Source: Epulopiscium sp. Nele67-Bin004
Lineage (GTDB): Bacteria > Bacillota_A > Clostridia > Lachnospirales > Cellulosilyticaceae
Direction of reading: 5' to 3'
Assembly (NCBI GenBank): GCA_002007315.1
Contig: LNZQ01000044.1
Span: forward strand, 1 to 36,412
DNA length: 36,412 nt
A program made the position numbers and the translations under genes. The first letter of the stretch is position 1, and every line of letters begins with the position of its first letter. Of this stretch, positions 29,911-36,412 are shown piece after piece. Under the pieces are notes generated by a model. That model was not told the DNA's origin, ran no database searches, and saw nothing but the letters and a program-made list of their open reading frames with translations.

Positions 29911-30983
29911 TACTTAGCCCCCATTCTAATTCTTGGGTCAATTAAGCCGTAAGTTAAGTCTACGATTAATACTGCGATTAGCCCAACGAAAGTGTAAAAT
30001 GCAGTTGACGCAAGAAGTAAGTTGTAGTCGTATGCATTTTGAGTAAGTGCTCTAATAAATATTGTACCTGTTCCTGGTATAGAATAAATCATTTCAATAA
30101 TAACCGAACCTGATAATATACCAACGAATGAATAAATAATACCTGGCACTAGAGGTACAAATGAGTTTCTTAGTGCATGTCTAACTATTGCTTGACGTCT
30201 AGTTAGTCCTTTTGTTCTTGCAAGTAGCAGATATTCTGAAGTTAAAACTTCTGTAAGCTCTGCTCTTGTAACCCTTGTCAAACTTGCAATTGGTCCAAAT
30301 GTCATCGCAAGAACTGGTAATATCATACCTTTAATTCGTATCGAAGTTGCAGCATCTTGTGCTGGGAATATTGTTGGTACCCATTCAAGTCCATAACCAA
30401 ATGTCATAACTAATGTTATCATTACAACAAATCCAGGAATTGAAATCATAACCATAACTGCTAATGAAATAATGTTATCTAGCATTTTATCTTTTTTAAG
30501 TGCCGCAAGCACTCCAAGTGATATTCCAATTGGAATGTAGAAAAATAACGCAATTATATTTATCGTCATTGTTGTTGGCATTCTATCCATTATAATTTCA
30601 AACACTGGACGACCAACTTCAACTTTTGTTGACGTTCCCCAATCCCATCTAAAAATTACATTGCTTACCCAAGCAACATACTGCTCATTTATTGGTACTG
30701 GTTCATATGCACGGATTAAGTTTCCGTTATCTTCGTAATAAGTTCCTTTCATAGTTGTTGCTGTAGATATTTGGCGTCTAAGCTCTGCCATTTCATTTTC
30801 ATCAGTAACAATTCTAATTTCCATGTAACCATCATAAACTTGTTTGTTATAATAAATTGCTCTTTCTTCCTCTGAACTTGGTGGATAAGATGGAGCTAAC
30901 TTAAATAGTGTAAAGTTTACTGATAATATGGCAAATAACATGATAAAAATCCACATTGTACGCATTCCGATATATCTTGCCAT
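29910..30983 (-). CDS. oppB: Oligopeptide ABC transporter permease OppB, enlarged first loop
   Basis: Membrane permease partner of OppC. It is 357 residues, where about 306 is usual. The first membrane segment is at about 9-29 and is followed by an external loop of about 110 residues; the extra 50 or so (about 35-98) precede the conserved RWDWGTSTKVEVGRPVFEII segment at 112. Five more membrane segments and the EAA-type loop (LLLARTKGLTRRQAIVRHAL) complete the fold. An AAGGAGGAAG site gives strong initiation. It follows oppA after an 87-base gap that contains a large hairpin. Confidence 0.94.
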   Translation of the reverse strand: MARYIGMRTMWIFIMLFAILSVNFTLFKLAPSYPPSSEEERAIYYNKQVYDGYMEIRIVTDENEMAELRRQISTATTMKGTYYEDNGNLIRAYEPVPINEQYVAWVSNVIFRWDWGTSTKVEVGRPVFEIIMDRMPTTMTINIIALFFYIPIGISLGVLAALKKDKMLDNIISLAVMVMISIPGFVVMITLVMTFGYGLEWVPTIFPAQDAATSIRIKGMILPVLAMTFGPIASLTRVTRAELTEVLTSEYLLLARTKGLTRRQAIVRHALRNSFVPLVPGIIYSFVGILSGSVIIEMIYSIPGTGTIFIRALTQNAYDYNLLLASTAFYTFVGLIAVLIVDLTYGLIDPRIRMGAK

Positions 30984-31007
30984 GTTTTCTTCCTCCTTAA
31001 TAAATAT

Positions 31008-31057
31008 AAAAAAGGGAGGCTATGGCAGCCATGACTCATGGTCGCCAGTGACCTCCC
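31008..31057 (-). terminator. Large intercistronic hairpin between oppA and oppB
   Basis: On the minus strand a 44-base hairpin (31014-31057) has an outer GGGAGG/CCTCCC stem, an internal TGGC/GCCA stem and an inner CCATGA/TCATGG stem around a single-base loop. It is followed by six T (31008-31013). It lies 13 bases after the oppA stop codon and before the strong oppB ribosome site, so it is probably a partial terminator or a 3' stabiliser that lets oppA be expressed above oppBCDF. Confidence 0.75.
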
Positions 31058-31070
31058 TAATCTTGTTTAA

Positions 31071-33206
31071 TTATTGCACTTCTTGCCCATCAACAACGTT
31101 AACAACTCCGTTAAGTGCTGAATAGATTGCATTAAATGACCACAACTCTCTAACTGTTTCGCCGTCATAGTTTACATATTCCACTTCAATTTCTGGAACG
31201 TTTGTATCAATACCCCAGTTTAGAGTAAATCCACCTCTGTTGTCATCAGTGAATTGTTTTAAGAATGACGCAGCGTCAAGTCTTGAACCTGAAATCCCTC
31301 CGATTGACATATCAAATTCTCCAATTTGCATATGGTCATTATAAATTCCTGGGAAATCTTTTGGCATTGAATCAATAACAACTTTAATGTTGTGTTCTTC
31401 ATTGTAGGCTATAGACTCAATTGCTTCTTTAATATAGTCACCTAATAATGCTTGCGACTCACTTCCACTAAAGTAGTAGAATTCTAACGTGATTGTGTCA
31501 CCATTGCTATATACTCCATCAGCAACTAACTGGTCAATTGCACTGTTAAAGTATGCTTTTGCTGCTTCAACGTTGTAACCATGCGTTGATGGTGAAAGGT
31601 CTGATCCAACTGCTTGCCCTTGTTCCGTAGTTCTGTATGGTGTACCAATTTCTGCGTCAACAACGTATGCCTCTGAGAATAAATACATGTTTGGCTCAAC
31701 TGTTTTCATAACTTCTTTTGCAAGCTTATTTCTATCAATTGAATGATATAATGCCATTTTGAAGTCTTGATTTGCAAGAATTGGCTCAGGTGTCCATGAA
31801 CTATCTGGGAAAATAGACGTTTGATTTTCAATTGTACCTGTTCCGTTAAGCATCATTCTAAACGTTGTTGTACCTGGGATAAGTCTTAATCCTGGGTGAG
31901 ATTGATACTCGTCGTATTGAGTTGTTGGAAGTGGTGAATAATCAAGTTTTCCAGCAACATATTCTTGGAATCTCATTTCTTGATCCGAGATTACAGAATA
32001 GTTAATTCCTGTTGCAAAATATTGATCAGCATGAATGTTATTTTCAGCTTTTTTCATTCTTACAACTTTATCACTTTCATAATAGTTTACGTAATAAGGT
32101 CCAGAATAAGCAACGTTTTTCTCACTATTTCCGTAGCTATCCCCCAGAGCCGCATACATTTCTAGCTGTATTGGCGATTTTACAAAACTACCCATTGAGT
32201 ATTTAACTGTCCAAGCTGATTGTTGCTCAACAAATGTAAGTTGTAAAGTATAATCATCAATCACTTCAAAACCAACATCTTCCCAATCTGCCATTCCATC
32301 AACAAACGCTTGTGCGTTTACAATTTGTCCTGATCCTGTACAGAAGTCAGACCCACCACTTGTTGCTCTAAACCAACCGTTTTCAAGTGCAATTTTGTAC
32401 GTTTCATAAAAGTCATTTGCATCAATAGTAGTATCAGTAATCATAGAAGTATCTGTATCTGGGTGGAATGACCACTCAAGGCCTTCTTGAATTTTAATTT
32501 GCCAAGTGTATGCTACTTCTTTACCACTTTCCGATTCAAATGCATCAACAGGGATTGGATCTCCAACCGCCATAGATGGTGCAAGGTCATATCCAGTTTT
32601 AGATGCATTAGGTGCATATTGATATAGTGCACCATAGAAGAATGTCATTAACTCAGACTCATTTGCATTTTCATATTGCCATTGGTTCCAAGTTGCTGGA
32701 TTTGTCGTAACAGATGCTCTGTATGTGTATTCGCCTGCATTACCTGGCTGACCGTCATCCATAAGAACAGTGCTATCATCTGCTGTCATAGTTCCGTATC
32801 CATATAAGTTACCAAATCCCATAGCTGGATCATAATCTGCAAGTGCTGTTTGATATCTGCTTGAAAACATTCCATATCCCGCATTTGAATATAATGGAAC
32901 TCCACCATATTGATTGTGTAATAGATAGTCTTCTGCCGCAGCCATAAATGTGTGTCTAAGCTCTGTATCAGCGAATTTAAAGTCAAATGTACCATTTGCT
33001 AACGTTAGCTCAACTTCTTTTTCTTCAACCTGTGTTGTTTCAGCTGGCGTTTCTGTTTCAGTTGGTGTTGTTGATGGTGTTGACGTGCTTTGTTGTGTTG
33101 TAGCGTTTGATGAACCGCTATCACTACTGCTACACCCTGTAAATACCGTTGCACCTACTGTCGTTACCATTAAAACTGCACAAAGTTTCAAATTTCTATT
33201 TCTCAT
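31071..33206 (-). CDS. oppA: Oligopeptide-binding lipoprotein OppA
   Basis: Extracytoplasmic solute-binding protein of the SBP_bac_5 family, which delivers peptides to the OppBC channel. It is 711 residues, longer than the usual 540-600. A lipoprotein signal ends in the lipobox VFTGC with the lipidated C25, followed by a Ser/Thr-rich spacer to about residue 60 (STSTPSTTPTETETPAETTQ). Family features are the EWSFHPDTDTSMI segment, TPYRTTEQGQAVGSDLSPS and HGYNVEAAKAYFNSAIDQL. It is the first gene of the operon. Peptide is the likely ligand by context; other small ligands are possible. Confidence 0.93.
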   Translation of the reverse strand: MRNRNLKLCAVLMVTTVGATVFTGCSSSDSGSSNATTQQSTSTPSTTPTETETPAETTQVEEKEVELTLANGTFDFKFADTELRHTFMAAAEDYLLHNQYGGVPLYSNAGYGMFSSRYQTALADYDPAMGFGNLYGYGTMTADDSTVLMDDGQPGNAGEYTYRASVTTNPATWNQWQYENANESELMTFFYGALYQYAPNASKTGYDLAPSMAVGDPIPVDAFESESGKEVAYTWQIKIQEGLEWSFHPDTDTSMITDTTIDANDFYETYKIALENGWFRATSGGSDFCTGSGQIVNAQAFVDGMADWEDVGFEVIDDYTLQLTFVEQQSAWTVKYSMGSFVKSPIQLEMYAALGDSYGNSEKNVAYSGPYYVNYYESDKVVRMKKAENNIHADQYFATGINYSVISDQEMRFQEYVAGKLDYSPLPTTQYDEYQSHPGLRLIPGTTTFRMMLNGTGTIENQTSIFPDSSWTPEPILANQDFKMALYHSIDRNKLAKEVMKTVEPNMYLFSEAYVVDAEIGTPYRTTEQGQAVGSDLSPSTHGYNVEAAKAYFNSAIDQLVADGVYSNGDTITLEFYYFSGSESQALLGDYIKEAIESIAYNEEHNIKVVIDSMPKDFPGIYNDHMQIGEFDMSIGGISGSRLDAASFLKQFTDDNRGGFTLNWGIDTNVPEIEVEYVNYDGETVRELWSFNAIYSALNGVVNVVDGQEVQ

Positions 33207-33425
33207 TATTATTCCCCCTTATATTTTAAATTAATGTTTAGGAGTTTTTGTTGGACATGCAATCCTGATATACCCATCAAGGCATTTTCACTCCAATTTG
33301 CTACTGTTAAATATGTAGGTAGTCCCTAATAAACATTTAGGGTTTACCCCCTTTTTACACACTTACCTAATTCTTAAATTTTGCAAGTTTGCTAGGCGTA
33401 AACTTCATTTTCTAATTTAAAATAA
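33207..33425 (-). promoter_or_regulatory. Structured untranslated leader of oppA
   Basis: About 213 bases lie between the predicted start of transcription (near 33419) and the oppA ATG. On the minus strand it contains a CCCTAA/TTAGGG hairpin around 33321-33339. A possible three-way junction follows (33240-33293): GGAGT pairs with ACTCC to close it, enclosing CCTTGAT/ATCAGG with a one-base bulge and a weak TTG/CAA arm. No T-box, purine, SAM, lysine or glycine riboswitch signature is recognised. Whether it folds or senses anything is unknown. Confidence 0.35.
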
Positions 33426-33454
33426 AGTATACACGCATTTGTTACAGAAAGCAA
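33426..33454 (-). promoter_or_regulatory. Promoter of the opp operon
   Basis: On the minus strand TTGCTT (33449-33454) and TATACT (33426-33431) are 17 bases apart. It lies between the terminator of the upstream siderophore gene and the oppA leader. Confidence 0.65.
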
Positions 33455-33525
33455 CCATTTTTATTTATTATGAGCCATTTTAGTTAAAGTTATGTAAAAA
33501 ATATGAAGATAGTTTTTAAAACTGT

Positions 33526-33560
33526 AAAAAACTGCTATAAAGTTATACTTCATAGCAGTT
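33526..33560 (-). terminator. Rho-independent terminator of the siderophore-binding gene
   Basis: On the minus strand AACTGCTATGAAGT pairs with ACTTTATAGCAGTT around a three-base loop (ATA), with one G-T pair, followed by five to six T. It lies 25 bases after the stop codon at 33585. Confidence 0.85.
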
Positions 33561-33584
33561 AATTTTTACTAATATTATATATTT

Positions 33585-34652
33585 TTATTTAAATGCACTT
33601 TCGATATCTGATAACATTACGTCCATGGCAGTTAGTCCACCTTCAACTAGGTACCAAATGTTTGGTTCCAAGTAAATTATATTATCATTTTGGAACGCTT
33701 GTGTTTGGTTCATAATTTCATTATCAAGAAGCTCTTGTGCACTTGTAGCTCCGTCAGTTGAGTTTGCAGTATCTCTATCTATAACAAAAATATAATCTGG
33801 GTCAACATCAAGGAAAAATTCGTACGACGACGTGTCACCATGTGTTGTATCAACATTTTCTGCAAGGTTTTCAAACCCAATTGTTGTACCGATAATCGAA
33901 CCACGTGAACCGTTACCAAGTGTGTTTATAGACCCACCTGTTACTATAGCCAGCAACATAGTTTTGCCTTCGGCTTGCTCTTGCAGTTTTTCCACACGTT
34001 TTGCATAATCAGCCAAAATTCCTTCAACTTGATCTTCACCCCCTATGATTGACGCATTTCGTCTAGTAAGCTCTTCAAAGCTATTATAAACATCATCATA
34101 GTCTAGCGAAGTTGCTATTGTTGGTGCAATCATAGTAAGAGTGTCATATGCTGATACAGTACGCCCACTTGAAAATATCACGTCTGGTTCAAGCGACATC
34201 ATTTGCTCCAAATCATACTCTTTTAGTCCACCAAGGTCAGGTATGTTGTACTGTTTGCAAGCCTCTGCCAAATATGCAGGTAATCCCGACTGTGCCGCTC
34301 CAACGATTTTATCACCATAGCCAAGCTCAAGCAACAAATCTAGTGCAACATAATCAATTGTCACAATTCTTTCTGGCATATAAGGCACTTCAATGTCGAT
34401 AATATTTTTTTCTGCATCATAGCCTTCAACTACAATTGTTGATGGTGCTACTGGTTCTGGAGTTGGCTCTGGCTCTGGAGCTTTCTCTGGCTCAGACTTT
34501 GGTTCTGGTGTGCTTGCTGTTGCACTTTGCGTTGTGTCTGGTTTTGAACTACTTGTTGAGTTAGAGTCGCTTCCGCCACTTGATGAACATGCCACCAAAG
34601 AGAAAGATGTTGTTATAACTAATCCAAATGCTAATAATTTTTTAATTTTCAT
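33585..34652 (-). CDS. Siderophore-binding lipoprotein (YclQ/CeuE-like)
   Basis: Extracytoplasmic binding protein of an iron-siderophore ABC importer, resembling Bacillus YclQ and Campylobacter CeuE, which bind catecholate-type siderophores. The start is ATG at 34652 (MKIKKLLAFG), with AAAAGGAGAG 7 bases upstream, giving 355 residues; an upstream in-frame start lacks such a site. The lipoprotein signal ends at LVAC with C22, followed by a Ser-rich and then Glu/Pro-rich linker (EPKSEPEKAPEPEPTPEPV). The binding domain contains IVTIDYVALDLLLELG and ends with YIFVIDRDTA and NIIYLEPNIWYLVEGG, as in YclQ. It directly follows the remnant of its ATPase gene, as yclQ follows yclP. Confidence 0.88.
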   Translation of the reverse strand: MKIKKLLAFGLVITTSFSLVACSSSGGSDSNSTSSSKPDTTQSATASTPEPKSEPEKAPEPEPTPEPVAPSTIVVEGYDAEKNIIDIEVPYMPERIVTIDYVALDLLLELGYGDKIVGAAQSGLPAYLAEACKQYNIPDLGGLKEYDLEQMMSLEPDVIFSSGRTVSAYDTLTMIAPTIATSLDYDDVYNSFEELTRRNASIIGGEDQVEGILADYAKRVEKLQEQAEGKTMLLAIVTGGSINTLGNGSRGSIIGTTIGFENLAENVDTTHGDTSSYEFFLDVDPDYIFVIDRDTANSTDGATSAQELLDNEIMNQTQAFQNDNIIYLEPNIWYLVEGGLTAMDVMLSDIESAFK

Positions 34653-34667
34653 TGTGATACTCTCCTT

Positions 34668-34697
34668 TTTAATAGTGAATAGTTTAATAGTGAATAG
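34668..34697. repeat. 15-base tandem repeat between ATPase end and siderophore gene
   Basis: TTTAATAGTGAATAG occurs twice in a row (34668-34682 and 34683-34697). The second copy covers the last codons and stop of the ATPase gene and the first lies in the 31-base gap, so a short duplication of the gene end has lengthened the spacer. Confidence 0.85.
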
Positions 34698-34989
34698 ATA
34701 TAGGTTTACCTTTAATCTCCATAATTTCAAAATCTACTTTATATAAGTCTTTTAAAACTTCTTGCGTCATAACTTCTTCAACAGTCCCAAATTTGCGTAA
34801 TTTTCCGTCTTTAAATGCAGCAATGTAGTCTGAATACACAGCCGCAAAATTTATTTCATGCAAAACAAGTACAACGGTTTTACCTAGTTCGTCGCAAAGT
34901 CGTCTTGCAATTTGCATCATATTTGAAGAATGATAAATATCTAAGTTGTTTGTCGGTTCGTCCAAAAACACATAGTCCGTATCAAAGAT
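34684..34989 (-). CDS. Iron-siderophore ABC transporter ATPase, C-terminal fragment only
   Basis: ATPase of the importer that would use the neighbouring binding protein (YclP/FecE-like). Only about the last 100 residues are present: the Walker B FLDEPTNNLD begins at once, then the H-loop VLVLHEINFAAVYSDYIAAF and the C-terminal KLRKFGTVEEVMTQEVLKDLYKVDF. Walker A, the Q-loop and the signature are missing. Reading upstream, the match to the family ends after DTDY at about 34983, and TAA follows in frame at 34990-34992. The break coincides with a sharp change in sequence character, so the gene is cut by the junction rather than decayed. Confidence 0.85.
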   Translation of the reverse strand: MFDTDYVFLDEPTNNLDIYHSSNMMQIARRLCDELGKTVVLVLHEINFAAVYSDYIAAFKDGKLRKFGTVEEVMTQEVLKDLYKVDFEIMEIKGKPISIHY

Positions 34990-36412
34990 TTACGCATAGC
35001 CTATAAATAGTATTTCTAACGTGGTGGTGGTAAGAGTATACTCTTACCACCACCACGTTTGTGGCACATGTGTGTTGCTATTAATTAAATGAAAGCAGCA
35101 CACATTCACACTTAGCTTACACCACCACCAACAATACTACGCTCGTCGCTTCTCCACCTGCCCGTCGGCACGCTCAAAGCGTCTATGCTTTTATTTTGAA
35201 ATGTAATCTCTCGTGCTGGCCTGACGCCGCGCGAGCAGATGGACCGGTTGAGCCTCCTTTCGAGAGAAGTCCTGGGATTACGCATAGGCTGCTCCAAATG
35301 CGGGAGCTACCTGTAACACCTGTTGCTGTCATCAGAGTCTGAGTATGTGATGCTAAAAGTAGCTCCGAGTATCGAGTTAACATTTCTCTTATTTGATTTT
35401 ATTAAACTTTTTATTTATTTATTTTTTCATATCTCCCCTACAGTGTTCCCACAATGTTTTTTTTCAAAAATAAGATCTGTTTTCTCATCAAAAGGCAAAA
35501 AGTCTGGACATTTTCCCTCCGACATACTGTTACAGAGATGTGAAACCGTTCTATTGTTTTTATTATTAGTGACGCAACTGTCTCGAGCAATGACCGGGAG
35601 TATTTCTATGCTCCGCCCAGAAAAATCCACCTGTTGTACCTTCCACCTGTAGTAGAGCAACATTGACGGACCGGAGGCTGGAACAACAGCAGCATGGGAG
35701 GTAGGACGAGTTAATTCCTCATACTTAGACCATAAGTTTTTTAACGAGAGGCCTGGTTATTTTCTTAAGAATTAATTAGACTTCTATGGCTGTTCTCGGC
35801 TAGAAGAGGTGTGAAACTGCGATATCTCTCAAATGAAATCACTAGAATATCCCTGTTGTTATTCAGAGACTTAGTGTGCATGAGTGTGGTGATAAATGAT
35901 TAGTCTCACATGTCATTTATTCCACATGTTGTAAAATAGGCTGGATGTTTGTTTTACTGTGGCATAATTATAAGCCATCAATCAGTATTCAGCCCTATGT
36001 ACTGTGTTTACACAGTGTTATCTACTGTTTACACTCAGTACCCACTTTGTGAGGTACACCTGCACAATCTGTTAATCAATACAACAGTCTGACCATAGGC
36101 TGAATTCTACCTTTATGAACCTTATGTTTAGTTTTGAGTAACATTGTGTGAAATGTGTAAAATTTAAATATTTTGCATGTGATGTCTTAGCTTGTGTTGT
36201 TTGACATATTAAATGTTTACTTTTACTGTACATTTGACATTTTTTTGTTTACACACATGAGAAGGGCATAATATAAAAAACTTTCTTAAGTATATATGAT
36301 CTCTATGTTAGGCATTTTTAGCAAAAGTGTTTTAGTGGTATAGTTTTTAATAAATCAAAGTGAGATAGGTCATGATATGCCATGAGAAAAGGGTGTGGAA
36401 TATCTGAATCAT
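34985..36412. other. Eukaryote-like sequence joined to the bacterial contig
   Basis: From about 34985 the dense minus-strand gene layout stops. For 1.4 kb there is no frame longer than about 110 codons with a ribosome binding site, no recognisable bacterial protein, and an uneven composition: a GC-richer, CpG-containing stretch at about 35140-35320, then AT-rich sequence with T-runs, TG/CA-rich words and several short hairpins. It looks like animal genomic DNA, perhaps from a host, joined by a chimeric event; this is inference. A polypyrimidine tract ending in CTACAG near 35413-35440 looks like a splice acceptor but proves nothing alone. Confidence 0.6.
35018..35059. repeat. 42-base perfect palindrome near the junction
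   Basis: Two 21-base arms meet without a spacer between 35038 and 35039 (centre GAGTATACTC); each arm reads AACGTGGTGGTGG then TAAGAGTA. It lies about 35 bases beyond the end of bacterial sequence. It has no adjoining T-run or gene end, so it is not a bacterial terminator. Confidence 0.9.

Noticed and set aside
33207..33425. T-box or known riboswitch in the oppA leader
   Set aside because: No T-box core sequence, purine, SAM, lysine, glycine or cobalamin signature could be found; only generic hairpins are visible.
34653..34730. 26-codon extension of the siderophore-binding lipoprotein
   Set aside because: The AAAAGGAGAG site and the lipoprotein signal both point to the ATG at 34652, and the extension overlaps the ATPase gene end.
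35112..35663. Several short open frames on both strands in the right-hand tail
   Set aside because: None has a ribosome binding site, a recognisable domain or support from gene layout; they are treated as chance frames in eukaryote-like DNA.

Overview
The window looks like a low-GC Clostridia genome, most likely of the Lachnospirales. The evidence is gene order and gene family: a complete clostridial-type FASII operon with FabK, an F-type ATP synthase operon with a Na+-type c-ring that includes a duplicated c subunit (the arrangement known from Acetobacterium woodii), BspA-like leucine-rich repeat proteins, an Rpn/PDDEXK_2 nuclease and strong AAAGGAGG ribosome binding sites. Epulopiscium-like fish-gut symbionts are one candidate source, but this is inference; nothing here fixes the genus. 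The last 1.4 kb does not look bacterial and probably joins the rest through a chimeric assembly or amplification event.

Layout. 1-8193 (minus strand): wecB followed by atpZ-atpI-atpB-atpE(double)-atpE-atpF-atpH-atpA-atpG-atpD; atpD runs off the left edge. 8540-17767 (minus): fabH-acpP-fabK-fabD-fabG-fabF-accB-fabZ-accC-accD-accA, with a strong promoter at 17816-17845 and a terminator at 8487-8530. 18019-19575 (plus): an ABC-F ATPase. 19591-21843: two divergent BspA-like leucine-rich repeat genes without signal peptides. 21935-24191 (minus): an unrecognised 526-residue protein followed by deoC. 24328-25194 (plus): an Rpn-family nuclease. 25220-33206 (minus): oppA-oppB-oppC-oppD-oppF plus a small membrane protein, with a structured leader, an intercistronic hairpin and unusually enlarged subunits. 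33585-34989 (minus): a siderophore-binding lipoprotein preceded by the C-terminal third of its ABC ATPase. 34985-36412: eukaryote-like non-coding sequence with a 42-bp perfect palindrome.

How the genes work together. The ATP synthase genes encode an enzyme that probably couples to Na+: the single c subunit and the first hairpin of the double c subunit keep the Na+-ligand signature, while the second hairpin has Gln in place of the carboxylate. The FASII cluster makes malonyl-CoA (AccABCD) and carries out initiation, elongation, reduction and dehydration on ACP. The Opp operon imports peptides. The siderophore genes resemble the Bacillus yclP-yclQ pair, and their permeases would lie beyond the break.

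Most interesting points: the asymmetric double c subunit; the coordinated insertions in OppB, OppC, OppD and OppF; the oppA leader and the oppA/oppB hairpin; the unknown protein co-transcribed with deoC; and the abrupt junction near 34984. I did not find a clearly new defence or mobile system.
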